Source: Leptodesmis sichuanensis A121
GTDB lineage: Bacteria; Cyanobacteriota; Cyanobacteriia; Leptolyngbyales; Leptolyngbyaceae
DNA length: 64,000 bases
NCBI RefSeq assembly: GCF_021379005.1
Contig: NZ_CP075171.1
Location: 3,658,001 to 3,722,000, forward strand
Direction of reading: 5' to 3'
Each line of letters begins with the position of its first letter. Position 1 is the stretch's first letter. Positions 8,392 to 17,591 of the stretch are shown here, piece by piece. The translations under genes and the position numbers were made by a program. The notes beneath the pieces are model-generated. The model worked only from the letters and a program-made list of their open reading frames with translations. It had not been told where the DNA came from and did not search any database.

Positions 8392-9345
8392 ATGACTAGG
8401 GGAAGACGTACACAAGCAGCAGAGTTAGAAGTCCGACTTCTACGCGAGGGACTGGTTGAGTCCCAACATCGAGTTCAGGCCGTTGTCTGCGACGATCGCG
8501 GACGGATCTTGTCGGTTGCTGGCAGTGCCGAAACAGCAACCTTTGTGCGATCGGCTCTTAAACCATTTCAGGCGCTTGCCGTGACCACCACTGGAACACT
8601 GGAACGGTATGGCTTGAACGATCGCGATCTGGCCATTATTTGCAGTTCCCATAAGGGAAAGGTAGAACAAGCCCGACAAGCCTTTAACATTCTGTGGCGG
8701 GCTGATGTCGATCCATCTGCTCTACAATGCCCCATTCCACCCGGTAAAAAAAGTCCGCTGGAACACAATTGTTCTGGTAAACACGCAGGAATGCTGGCCG
8801 TTTGTCAGCAACGCAACTGGACACTTAACAGTTATCTGCAGCCCAGTCATCCTGTCCAGCAACTCATCTTACAGAAGATGGCGGAAATTTTGGGAATGCC
8901 AGGAGATGAATTCATCAGCGCTCGTGATGATTGTGGCGCACCAACCTATTTCCTGCAGCTCGGACAAATGGCCTCGCTCTATGCTCACCTGGCATCTGGC
9001 AATAGCCTGGATATGGAACGAATTGTGCGAGCAATGGTCTATCATCCTTCGCTCATTGCTGGAGCGGGTGAGTTTGATACGGAACTGATGCGTCTCACAG
9101 AAGGAGAACTGGTCAGCAAGGCCGGGGCAGAGGGAATTCAGTGCATTGGCCGCGTGGGTGAAGGCATGGGATTGGCGATTAAGGTGATGGATGGAGCCAA
9201 ACGCGCCAAATATGCGGTTGCCATTCACCTGTTAAAGCAGATGGGCTGGATTACGCCTTCCGTCTCCGAAAGTCTAGCTGAAATGTTTATGGTTCTGGGT
9301 GATGTCACCCGCCTGGAAGTGGCAGGTGATTTGTCCTTACTGTAG
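8392..9345 (+). CDS. Asparaginase, COG4448 (Rhizobium-type AnsA) family
   Basis: A 317-residue protein of the thermolabile asparaginase group found in rhizobia and cyanobacteria, unrelated to the E. coli enzymes. Recognisable family segments are SALKPFQA, ICSSHKGK, the HNCSGKHAGML block with its cysteine, and DDCGAPTY. The reaction is L-asparagine hydrolysis to aspartate and ammonia. No signal peptide, so cytoplasmic. The start at 8392 lacks a clear ribosome-binding site, but the E.RLLREGLVES N-terminus fits the family. The short gap before it carries two copies of an AATGACC heptamer. Confidence 0.85.
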   Translation: MTRGRRTQAAELEVRLLREGLVESQHRVQAVVCDDRGRILSVAGSAETATFVRSALKPFQALAVTTTGTLERYGLNDRDLAIICSSHKGKVEQARQAFNILWRADVDPSALQCPIPPGKKSPLEHNCSGKHAGMLAVCQQRNWTLNSYLQPSHPVQQLILQKMAEILGMPGDEFISARDDCGAPTYFLQLGQMASLYAHLASGNSLDMERIVRAMVYHPSLIAGAGEFDTELMRLTEGELVSKAGAEGIQCIGRVGEGMGLAIKVMDGAKRAKYAVAIHLLKQMGWITPSVSESLAEMFMVLGDVTRLEVAGDLSLL

Positions 9346-9554
9346 AACTGACGTTAATTTACTTATAATTTCATGAACCTTTCGTAAAAACTTTACTCTA
9401 GAGCAGCATTGAACAGGACATTCGCTGAGCGACATGCCATGCTGACAGGTAAGTGTTGTTGCGATCGCAGGTTATTGTCCTAGCCGATTCGGGAAACCTT
9501 GAGCCTATAACACTCCACTCCCCATGAACTAGCAAGACTCTGACACATGGCACT

Positions 9555-11744
9555 ATGCGATCGGACAAACGCCGACCAAAATTCTGGGCTGTCCTTAAGC
9601 AAAAACTCCAGGGTGAGTGGAGGATTACGGTAACGTCCCTCGGTTTGGCTGGTCTTGTTGTGTCAATTCGCCTGGTAGGACTGTTACAAGTCTGGGAACT
9701 GGCCGCTCTGGATCAATTGATTCGATTACGTCCCCCCGAACCTGTGGACGATCGCATGGTCATTGTTGGCATTGATGAAGCAGATTTGCGAAGTGCGGGT
9801 CAGTATCCCATGTCCGATCTCCAGATGGCCCAGTTGTTGCAAAAACTGCAAGCGGCCAAACCACGAGCGATCGGATTGGATATTTATCGAGATATTCCAG
9901 TAGAACCGGGCCATCAGCAGTTACAGCAGGTTTATCGCAAGTCTCCTAATTTGATTGGCATCAGCCATATTAAAGACAACGATAGCCCGGAAGTTCCGCC
10001 CCCTCCTGTATTGCGAGACACGCTCCAGTATGGATTTAACAATGTGGTGCTAGATCCCGATAATACGGTGCGACGGGGACTGCTGTATTGGAAACCGCAT
10101 GATCATCGGGCGGCACTGCCCAGTTTTGCGTTGTCCCTGGCTTTTCTCTATTTGTCAGCGGAAGGAATTCGACCGATCGCTGCTCCTTCTGGAGAAATGC
10201 AATTAGGGAAGGCTTTATTTCATCGGTTCACTGCGAATGATGGAGGATATGTTTTAACCGATAGTGGCGGCTACCAAATCTTGTTGAATCCCCGTGGCCC
10301 AGCCAATACCTTTCGCCGTGTCACGATGACAGAGGTGATGCAGGGTAGGGTTCCGGCAGATGCTTTGCGCGATCGCATTGTATTAATTGGCTATACCGCC
10401 GTCAGTCTGAATGATTTTGCCAATATCTCCTACAGTAGTCATTTGGTTGGGCCACCTCAGCCCGTCCCTGGCATCGAATTACAGGCCAACATTATCAGCC
10501 AGATCTTGGGATCTGCGATAGATGGTCGGGTTCTGTTCCAATCCTGGCCAGAACCGATGGAATGGCTGTGGATCGGAACCTGGGCCTGGTTAGGAGGCAT
10601 GCTTTGCTGGCGGATGCGATCGCTGTATCGGTCTACTGTGACGATTACCGTGGCCGGACTTAGCCTGGTGGCGATCGGCTACGCAGCCTTACTCGTGGGC
10701 TGGTGGATTCCCACCGTTTCTCCCGCCCTGGCCATGACTGGCTCTGCGATCGCCACGATTGCTTACATTGCCCGCCGTCAAGAAGAACTGCAGCGATCCA
10801 AAGAATTCCTGCAAACGATCATCAACACGATTCCCGACCCCATTTTTGTCAAAGATCAACACCATCAGTGGGTCGTTTTGAACGCGGCCTTTTCCAGGTT
10901 TTCCGGGTATCCTCTGGCTGATCTGCTAGAACGATCGGACTACGAGGTGTTTCCCAAAACTGAAGCAGATATTTTTCGGCAGCAGGATGAACTTGTCTTC
11001 AAAACCGGACAAGAACATCACAACGAAGAAGCTTTTACAGATCGAAGTGGCTTTACTCACCAGATTGAAACCAAGCGATCGCTCCATAAAGATGCGGCAG
11101 GGAACCTGTTTTTAGTCGGCATTATTCGAGACATCACTCACCGCAAGCAACTGGAAGAAGAACTGAAGCGCACTACAGCCGAACTGGTTCGCTCCAATAC
11201 AGAACTGCTGCAGTCTGCTAGTCATCTTACCCACCTAGCCAACCACGATTCCCTCACCGGACTACCAAACCGCAAGTACTTCTATGAGCATCTGGAACAG
11301 GCGATCGACTGGGCCAAGGATAGTCAGCAATTAGTCGGCCTGCTATTTCTGGATCTGGATGGCTTCAAACAGATCAACGATGTGTTAGGACATGACATGG
11401 GCGATGCCTTACTGAAAGCGGTTGCCCGTCGCCTCACGGGATGTTTGCGGAGTAGTGACACCGTGGCCCGTCTGGGAGGGGATGAATTTACCGTGATCCT
11501 GCCTGCCATCCCCAGTGCCGAGGATGCCATTCGCGTGGCCGAAAAGGTACTGTTTACCCTTTCTCAAACCTTTGTGATTCAAGCTCACACCATTATTGTG
11601 ACCAGCAGTGTGGGGATCAGTTTGTTTCCCACCCATGCCCAGGATTTAGAGGATTTAGTCAAAGAGGCTGATAGCGCCATGTACCAGGCCAAACAACGGG
11701 GCAAAAACTGTTATGAAATAGCGCCATCGGTCACAAACCATTAA
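9555..11744 (+). CDS. CHASE2-PAS-GGDEF diguanylate cyclase
   Basis: A 729-residue membrane sensor. Residues about 20-335 form an extracytoplasmic CHASE2 domain after an N-terminal membrane helix. Three membrane helices follow at about 340-410, then a PAS domain (about 417-530, with IINTIPDPIFVKD), a short coiled coil and a C-terminal GGDEF domain (about 555-722). The active site RLGGDEF is intact (GGDEF at 641-645), and RSSD five residues upstream is a canonical inhibitory c-di-GMP site. It should therefore make c-di-GMP in response to an unknown external signal. Its CHASE2 domain is clearly paralogous to that of the convergent nucleotidyl cyclase at 12399-14624. No EAL domain is attached. 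Confidence 0.9.
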   Translation: MRSDKRRPKFWAVLKQKLQGEWRITVTSLGLAGLVVSIRLVGLLQVWELAALDQLIRLRPPEPVDDRMVIVGIDEADLRSAGQYPMSDLQMAQLLQKLQAAKPRAIGLDIYRDIPVEPGHQQLQQVYRKSPNLIGISHIKDNDSPEVPPPPVLRDTLQYGFNNVVLDPDNTVRRGLLYWKPHDHRAALPSFALSLAFLYLSAEGIRPIAAPSGEMQLGKALFHRFTANDGGYVLTDSGGYQILLNPRGPANTFRRVTMTEVMQGRVPADALRDRIVLIGYTAVSLNDFANISYSSHLVGPPQPVPGIELQANIISQILGSAIDGRVLFQSWPEPMEWLWIGTWAWLGGMLCWRMRSLYRSTVTITVAGLSLVAIGYAALLVGWWIPTVSPALAMTGSAIATIAYIARRQEELQRSKEFLQTIINTIPDPIFVKDQHHQWVVLNAAFSRFSGYPLADLLERSDYEVFPKTEADIFRQQDELVFKTGQEHHNEEAFTDRSGFTHQIETKRSLHKDAAGNLFLVGIIRDITHRKQLEEELKRTTAELVRSNTELLQSASHLTHLANHDSLTGLPNRKYFYEHLEQAIDWAKDSQQLVGLLFLDLDGFKQINDVLGHDMGDALLKAVARRLTGCLRSSDTVARLGGDEFTVILPAIPSAEDAIRVAEKVLFTLSQTFVIQAHTIIVTSSVGISLFPTHAQDLEDLVKEADSAMYQAKQRGKNCYEIAPSVTNH

Positions 11745-11825
11745 TCCGTGGTCAGATCTGTCACGAGATGTGAGATGAAGAAAGTTTTCAGTCTCAAAAC
11801 TGCTCCAGCGCCATGAATTAATCGA

Positions 11826-12122
11826 TTATTTGCTATACCGTCCCCAACGCAAGAATGTGGTCAGTACATAGATGACGATCGCAGAACCCACGATTGCTGG
11901 AACAATAGGCACATTCTTGATATGCCAGTTCAAAAAGTCGTAATTCACCCCGTATTCGACTCTCAGTAAGCGATAGCCAATTTCGCCGATCCATACGCCG
12001 AGCAGACCCACGATCACCAGACCCAAAAATTTTCCGGGAACCTCACGCGGGATCAGCATATTGCCGACAACGCCACAAAAGACTGCGATCGCCAACTGAA
12101 CCGCCAGATGAGATAAGTCCAT
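11826..12122 (-). CDS. Small membrane protein, GlsB/YeaQ/YmgE-like
   Basis: A 98-residue protein with three hydrophobic segments (about 5-22, 30-50 and 70-90) and glycines within the helices, as in the transglycosylase-associated/GlsB (YeaQ/YmgE) family. Members are small inner-membrane proteins with no proven reaction, often stress-induced. It lies between two genes for CHASE2 signalling proteins and is separated from the downstream-facing GGDEF gene by only about 80 nt, stop to stop. The family name is tentative. Confidence 0.65.
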   Translation of the reverse strand: MDLSHLAVQLAIAVFCGVVGNMLIPREVPGKFLGLVIVGLLGVWIGEIGYRLLRVEYGVNYDFLNWHIKNVPIVPAIVGSAIVIYVLTTFLRWGRYSK

Positions 12123-12370
12123 GAAGCCCTCTTACCAGTTGAGAAAAATGCGATAACGAAGCTGCACCCAACCGATCAAGAAATTATTTATACTTTAACG
12201 TCAAAATCCAGACGGCATCCGGACATCCTTAAATTGTTGAAATTGTTGCCTCATCTGGGTAACCCTTGGCTGGTTGACTGACAAATCTCCTGAACACCCG
12301 CTGCATCACCAGGAAATCAATTTCCTGGCTCATCGCCAAAGTCATCTAAAGACGACTGGACAAGAGTTTC

Positions 12371-12388
12371 AGTCCATTTGAATGGACT
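12371..12388. terminator. Short palindrome downstream of nucleotidyl cyclase gene
   Basis: AGTCCATT (12371-12378) and AATGGACT (12381-12388) pair perfectly with a 2-nt spacer, 11 nt past the end of the minus-strand cyclase gene. No strong T-run follows, so termination is only a guess. Confidence 0.35.
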
Positions 12389-12398
12389 TGCGATGAGA

Positions 12399-14624
12399 TC
12401 AATTGGTTTTTCGGAGGGCTTGCAGGGCGATCGCGATTTCTGGCGGAACGGAGGTAAACCGAATGGCAAACCGATGAGCCGATTCATCCACCTGTTTAAT
12501 CACCTTGGCGTACAGATCTCCGGATAACTGCGTGCGATCGACCCCTGTTAACAGGTGTAGTTTGAGATTACTCAAAACATCTAACGGTTGCTCAGTTTGC
12601 AGTTCCGCCCCAGATTTAGAGAGTTTAGTAAGCTGTCCTTGAAACAGATTACCGACTGCGTGTTTACCTTCTAGAACGGTGAATTCCAGTGGCACTGCCT
12701 GTCCTAAAGGCTGCATCCTATCCTCTGCTTCAGGAAGGAAAAGCTGGTACTTGCCGCCAATTCCTCCGACCTCATAGACCGTCATGGGTGTGCGGATGCC
12801 TTTGGGTTCAACGCACAGTTCGCCCTGAATTCGCACCTCACAATCAGCATCTTTGAGGGTATCTTCCGACACCAGAATCTGGCCCCCCACGGTATAAGAT
12901 TCAATGCGAGCCGCCAGGTTGACGTGTCTGCCGATCACTGTATATTTGGCCCGTCGCTGGGAACCCACATTTCCCACAACGACTTCTCCCGTATTAATGC
13001 CAATGCCCATTTCGATCGCTGGTAAACCGATCTGACGGTTTTGTTCATTCACGGCTGTCATCGCTTGTTGCATCGCAATAGCACAGGCGATCGCTCGCTG
13101 GGCATCATCGGGACGGCTGACTGGAGCACCAAACATGACAAAGATCCCGTCGCCAATGAATTCATTAATCGTGCCTTTGTACTGATCGATGACATCAGCC
13201 ATTGCTCCCAGGTAGTGGTTTAACAGGGCGACGACTTTTTCGGGCGGCAACCATTCAGAAAGGGCTGAGAATCCCCGGACATCAGACATCAGCACTGTCA
13301 CTTTGCGCCGTTCTCCACCCAACTGCAATCCAGAAGGAGTTTCCAATAGATTGGCAACTACCTCATCCGTCAGATACCGTCCAAAGGTCTTGCGCATTTC
13401 AGTGGCATTGTGGGCCAGATATCCTGTTACCGAGAAGGCGGCTCCGGCCAGTCCCATGAGTGCAGGAACTAAAGGAATCCACCATCCTAAGAGAAAAGCG
13501 AGGTAAACTCCTGTGATTAAACAGGCTCCCGCGACAATTAGCCGGAAGCGTTTCAGAAACAGGATTTTGGTGCTGCCAGAGCTGAGCCGTTGTCGCCAGC
13601 AGATAATTCCGCCCAGGGTTGTCCAGCCCAGAATCCACAGCCATTCTGCCCATTCCGGCCAGGTACGAATGAGTTGGCGATCGTCCACTGCGGCACTGAT
13701 GATTTGACTGATCAGGTTGGCATGGATCGTCACTCCGGCCATCCGTTTCGGTGCCCCCAGGATCTGACTGTTGTAGGGCGTATAGAATAGGTCTTTCAAA
13801 CTTTCCGCCGTACTGCCAACCAGCACAATGCGATCGTGCAATAGACCCGGTGGCATCCGGTTTTCCAGCGCATCGATCAGGCTCAGTGTTTGAAAGCCCT
13901 GAGTATCGTCCCGGTAATTCAGCAGCACCTGATACCCTTCTTCTTTGGCTCGGATGTACCCTCCATCATTAGTTCTGAAACGAGGAAAAATCACTGAACC
14001 TGCATAAACCTGATTGTCAACATTTTGATCCACCTTCACGCCCTTTTGTTGCAGATAGCGATAGGCCAGTTTGAAGCTAAAACTAAATACTGGATTGCCG
14101 TCCGGATCGGCCAGGTACAATAATCCCCGGCGCACTCGACCATCCGTATCCAGTACCAGATCATTGGCTCCTACCTGATCCTGTTGCTTTAAGGCGGGAG
14201 GGGGAGCAACGGCTGAGCTATCCGGACTACTGACCACCTTCTGCACCCCGATCAGGTTGGGAGTGGTTTTAAACAATTGCACCAGTTCCTCATGACCTGG
14301 CTCAATCGGCAAATCCCGGTACAGATCCAGCCCGATCGCGGTGGGTTGCTGCTGTTTTAGATTGTTCAACAAACGAGCCAGTGTGGCATCTGAGAGCGGA
14401 TACTGTTGCAACTGTTGCAGATCGGTTTCCCCGATCGTCACGATCACAATTCGGGGGTCGATCGCTTCCCTGGGCCGCAGTTGAAAGAGTTGATCCAGTG
14501 TTGCCAGTTCTAACAGCTGCAGCAGGCCGAATAAGCGCAGTGCAATGACAACGCCTGTTACTGTAGGTACCGTAACCAGGACTCCTCGCCATGCCCACAC
14601 TTTCTGTTTGACTTTGGCCCACAT
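12399..14624 (-). CDS. CHASE2 class III nucleotidyl cyclase with PilZ-like tail
   Basis: A 741-residue membrane cyclase. It has an N-terminal membrane helix, an external CHASE2 domain (about 40-325), three membrane helices (about 327-405) and a class III cyclase domain (about 438-625). The metal aspartates are Asp448 (SDVRGFS) and Asp492 (IGDGIF); Asn569 and Arg573 lie in NLAARIE. The position that holds a base-selecting lysine in adenylate cyclases appears to be Glu488 (NEFIGD), so cAMP versus cGMP is open. Residues about 640-740 resemble PilZ: SKSG partly fits the D/NxSxxG motif, but its Asp/Asn is Lys and no RxxxR is visible, so c-di-GMP binding is doubtful. It is followed on the same strand by nothing and preceded by a DUF928 gene. 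Confidence 0.87.
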   Translation of the reverse strand: MWAKVKQKVWAWRGVLVTVPTVTGVVIALRLFGLLQLLELATLDQLFQLRPREAIDPRIVIVTIGETDLQQLQQYPLSDATLARLLNNLKQQQPTAIGLDLYRDLPIEPGHEELVQLFKTTPNLIGVQKVVSSPDSSAVAPPPALKQQDQVGANDLVLDTDGRVRRGLLYLADPDGNPVFSFSFKLAYRYLQQKGVKVDQNVDNQVYAGSVIFPRFRTNDGGYIRAKEEGYQVLLNYRDDTQGFQTLSLIDALENRMPPGLLHDRIVLVGSTAESLKDLFYTPYNSQILGAPKRMAGVTIHANLISQIISAAVDDRQLIRTWPEWAEWLWILGWTTLGGIICWRQRLSSGSTKILFLKRFRLIVAGACLITGVYLAFLLGWWIPLVPALMGLAGAAFSVTGYLAHNATEMRKTFGRYLTDEVVANLLETPSGLQLGGERRKVTVLMSDVRGFSALSEWLPPEKVVALLNHYLGAMADVIDQYKGTINEFIGDGIFVMFGAPVSRPDDAQRAIACAIAMQQAMTAVNEQNRQIGLPAIEMGIGINTGEVVVGNVGSQRRAKYTVIGRHVNLAARIESYTVGGQILVSEDTLKDADCEVRIQGELCVEPKGIRTPMTVYEVGGIGGKYQLFLPEAEDRMQPLGQAVPLEFTVLEGKHAVGNLFQGQLTKLSKSGAELQTEQPLDVLSNLKLHLLTGVDRTQLSGDLYAKVIKQVDESAHRFAIRFTSVPPEIAIALQALRKTN

Positions 14625-14648
14625 ATTTTAATTTCTAATGGTACCCGT

Positions 14649-15428
14649 CTACTTGACTACAGTATTGGCTGATAGGGATTCTACGATCGGTGCAGGTGCC
14701 AAAGTTCCTAAACCCGCAGACCTTAAGAGCCGTTCCCAACTGGTGATCAGGCTGGCATCGGTGGGATTAGCCTGACGTAATTGGGCCAGCGAGGTCAATG
14801 CTTCATACCAGATGCCCTGATCGGCGTAGAGAGCAGGCAAGTCGCGTGCAGTAGTTTGCTGAATTTTTTCAGATAGCCCTGCACTGGGAGCAGTTCGTTC
14901 AACCCAGCCCTCAGTATTGGGATTGCTATTGCGATCGACAGTATTGCAATGAATCGTCAAAAACCAGTGATAGCGCTGACCAACGTCCAAAGGTTTCACC
15001 GTATCCGGCAACGTGAAGCTGACAATTCCAGCCTTGGCCGGAAGTGTCAGGGTAGTTTCATAGACCACCTGAGAATCATCCTGCGTCATCAACAGAAACT
15101 GAGCGGTTTTGGCTGAGGACTGGGGGACATACCAGAAAAAAGTGGGATGGCTGCTGAAGGTTAACCCAATTTGACTGGGAGGCAGTAAAGCGGTGAATCG
15201 CTGAGTACCCTTGAAACAGGCTCCACTTCGGGTTGCACCGCCTGCCGTAGCAGGGGGATTGCCCAGATTGGGAGGTCTGAATGTCTGGCTAATAATCCAG
15301 TTTCTATTGAGGGTGGGATGGGAAAGGGTAGGAGTGGGTTCGACGATCGCCGCCTGAGAGGATCCCGTTGAGATGGTTCCAACCGCGATCGCCCAGACAG
15401 ATACGGCAACAGACAAAGATCTCTTCAT
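14649..15428 (-). CDS. DUF928 exported protein
   Basis: A protein of about 259 residues from the ATG at 15428, with a signal peptide (MKRSLSVAVSVWAIAVGTI, cleaved near SSQA). The central region carries the DUF928 pattern: ALLPPSQIGLTFSSHPTFFW, FTLPDTVKPLDVGQRYHWFL and a later ARDLPALYADQGIWYEAL segment. The last 60 residues are helical. DUF928 has no known activity. Such genes often sit immediately upstream of CHASE2-domain genes in cyanobacteria, as here: the stop is 24 nt before the cyclase start on the same strand. A role in presenting a signal to CHASE2 is inference. An upstream in-frame ATG (15485) would hide the signal peptide. Confidence 0.8.
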   Translation of the reverse strand: MKRSLSVAVSVWAIAVGTISTGSSQAAIVEPTPTLSHPTLNRNWIISQTFRPPNLGNPPATAGGATRSGACFKGTQRFTALLPPSQIGLTFSSHPTFFWYVPQSSAKTAQFLLMTQDDSQVVYETTLTLPAKAGIVSFTLPDTVKPLDVGQRYHWFLTIHCNTVDRNSNPNTEGWVERTAPSAGLSEKIQQTTARDLPALYADQGIWYEALTSLAQLRQANPTDASLITSWERLLRSAGLGTLAPAPIVESLSANTVVK

Positions 15429-15503
15429 GCTGGTTCTATGGGTCTCGGTTAATAAGACAGTGAATTCAATGAACGTTAGATGCACCGAGAAGTTGGCTAT
15501 CTG

Positions 15504-17591
15504 TTACCACACCTTCCATTCTTCCCAATCCAGATTAAAAACCGAAGTATCAGGAAATTTGGTGGGATTATTGTTGGCTTCCAGTCTGGCCTGCAGCTTT
15601 TCCAGGAGGGGTTCGGGGCGGGATAAGTGATCCACCAGTTCATAGGGCATTACCTGCTCTGACAGGGCAAAGGCTGCAGTTGTTCCGGCGGCAGCCCCAA
15701 CCGACCATTCAAAAGAATGCACCCGATAATCGGCAGCCGCGATCGTACTGGTGGCGATCGCTTTTCCAGCAACCAGCAGGTTATCTAGCTTTTGCGGAAT
15801 CATTGCTCGCAGGGGAATCTCACCGGGATAGGTAGGGCCATGGGCTTGTCGGACTCCGGGACGTTCAATGTTGCCTGGTTTCTCCGGAGGTGACTCCTGC
15901 ATACAGGGGTGAAAGTCCACCGCATATTGAGAAATACCAACTGAGTCGGGATAAATGGTCGATCGCGTGCGTTGTTTGATCTGATCAGGATTGATGTCGC
16001 CCGGTGGCAGTTTGAGAAACTCCAGACCTGCCAGGAACTTCCAGAGAGTTTGATACTGAGCGGAGGTCAAATTCTGCTGGTAAATTGGTTCACGATAATC
16101 AATTTTGGCGACATCAATTTCATTAATACTGAACCCGTTGGGAAAGGTCACGGATGGCCGACCAATAATCCGTCGTGCTTCCCGGATGTAGGGATATTTG
16201 GAAAGGCCATGAACTGTTCCCATGGGTGAATTCAGGCCACTGACATAGCGATAATTTAAATCCGGTTTTTTGACGCCCTCTCCCAATTGTGAATCTGTGG
16301 TTCCAGCCACCAGCCAATGATAGAAGGCAATCGCATTTTCTTCTGCCCGCTGCAAAGTTTCTGTTCGCAAACCACCCATCCAGCTACCGGGAGCCAGTTC
16401 ACCCCGCTGTTGCAGTTGTTCACGGGTATAAATCAGGTTATCCACAGAAGTTCCCGGACGATAGTCATTCCCCCAGGTCCAGTTCTGCATGGAAATATCA
16501 CCCGGACGAATTTCTGCCACTCCTCCAGCTCTGGACGATCGAGGGCGCTGTTGGTAATCCGGACTCCAGATGCGACGGTAAGTAAACACTCTCTCCACCG
16601 AGGCATGGTTCTTCGTCTCAAAGCTGAAGTAGGGCGCGTACTGGGGATAAAAAGATGGCATGGGCTGAGGTTGTGGGGTGGCCGTCCGTTCCATCGCAAA
16701 GGTATAGGTGAATCCCTGAGTGCAGTATGGATCGTTGGTTTTCACAGGCGAAGACGGATTGACCGGCGAGATGGGATCTAGTCCCAGACGATAGGGGAGA
16801 TCGGCCAGGGCAATGATCTCCCCAGTTTCGGTGGCTTCGATGACGTACCAGGGAGAGGGAGTTTGGAGTTTGGAGTTTGGAGTTTGGATGGGGTTGAAAT
16901 GGATGATTTGCTTGGTGAGGCGAGGAGAGTTGTCGTAGCGGTAGGCATCTGTGATGATTTGGGAGAGTGGTTCGGTGTTGAGGGAGGGAGTACCAGGGGC
17001 GGCATGGTGCTGAATGGCGATCGCGCGACTAATTTGTTTCCCATCTGGCGTGTACTCCAGATCTTTAATCACAGTATTGGGGAACCATTTCAACTGCCCT
17101 TTCCCCTGGTGGGCAGCCTGTTGCAACATTCCCTGCAGAATCTCATGACCGTCACTAGGCAGAAAGCAAGATACACTTACCCAGCAACTCCCGGAACTGA
17201 GACTGCCATATTTGTTGTATAAGTGCCGCCGAAGTTCGTTATAGCCACGAGGAAAAAAGCGCTCTTCCCGCATACGTTTGGCTTCGTCTAGTGCCGAGGT
17301 GCCCTGGGAGGAAACCTGCCCCCCCAGCCAATCTGTAATTTCTGTTAGACAAACGGTGCGCCCTGCCAGCAATGCTTCATAAGCGGCAGCCGTACCAGCC
17401 AAACCGCCTCCAATGACCAATATTTCACACTCTACGGTTTGGTCTGGAGTTCTGGGTAAGATGGGTTGCACTAGGGGTTGGGGTTGGGCCTGTGCAGAGA
17501 GAGGCAGAGAGAGAGGCAGAACGATCGCGGCGGCGATCACAGCCTGCCTCAGCCCCAATAGCACAACAAAGCGCGAGAAGCGAAGTTTCAT
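15504..17591 (-). CDS. Exported FAD-dependent oxidoreductase with repeat-derived insert
   Basis: About 695 residues from the ATG at 17591; an in-frame GTG at 17621 is an alternative. A signal-like N-terminus is followed near residue 45 by the dinucleotide-binding motif VIGGGLAGTAAAYEA and TEITDWLGGQVSSQG. This is typical of the FAD-dependent oxidoreductase group PF12831. The C-terminal DNLLVAGKAIATS segment closes the FAD site. Substrate unknown. A heptamer array (GTTTGGA, four copies at 16861-16888) lies in frame inside the gene and encodes a TPNSKLQTP stretch near the segment that precedes the YVIEATETGEIIALA strand. This suggests an intergenic repeat was tolerated in a surface loop. Confidence 0.8.
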   Translation of the reverse strand: MKLRFSRFVVLLGLRQAVIAAAIVLPLSLPLSAQAQPQPLVQPILPRTPDQTVECEILVIGGGLAGTAAAYEALLAGRTVCLTEITDWLGGQVSSQGTSALDEAKRMREERFFPRGYNELRRHLYNKYGSLSSGSCWVSVSCFLPSDGHEILQGMLQQAAHQGKGQLKWFPNTVIKDLEYTPDGKQISRAIAIQHHAAPGTPSLNTEPLSQIITDAYRYDNSPRLTKQIIHFNPIQTPNSKLQTPSPWYVIEATETGEIIALADLPYRLGLDPISPVNPSSPVKTNDPYCTQGFTYTFAMERTATPQPQPMPSFYPQYAPYFSFETKNHASVERVFTYRRIWSPDYQQRPRSSRAGGVAEIRPGDISMQNWTWGNDYRPGTSVDNLIYTREQLQQRGELAPGSWMGGLRTETLQRAEENAIAFYHWLVAGTTDSQLGEGVKKPDLNYRYVSGLNSPMGTVHGLSKYPYIREARRIIGRPSVTFPNGFSINEIDVAKIDYREPIYQQNLTSAQYQTLWKFLAGLEFLKLPPGDINPDQIKQRTRSTIYPDSVGISQYAVDFHPCMQESPPEKPGNIERPGVRQAHGPTYPGEIPLRAMIPQKLDNLLVAGKAIATSTIAAADYRVHSFEWSVGAAAGTTAAFALSEQVMPYELVDHLSRPEPLLEKLQARLEANNNPTKFPDTSVFNLDWEEWKVW
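16861..16888. repeat. Heptanucleotide tandem repeat inside a coding region
   Basis: Four consecutive copies of GTTTGGA. The unit is of the short tandemly repeated repetitive (STRR) type normally intergenic in filamentous cyanobacteria. Here it is translated as part of the FAD oxidoreductase. Confidence 0.85.

Noticed and set aside
16861..16888. Possible CRISPR-like repeat
   Set aside because: The units are adjacent heptamers without spacers. The same holds for 28633-28669 and 63903-63921. No cas genes are present.
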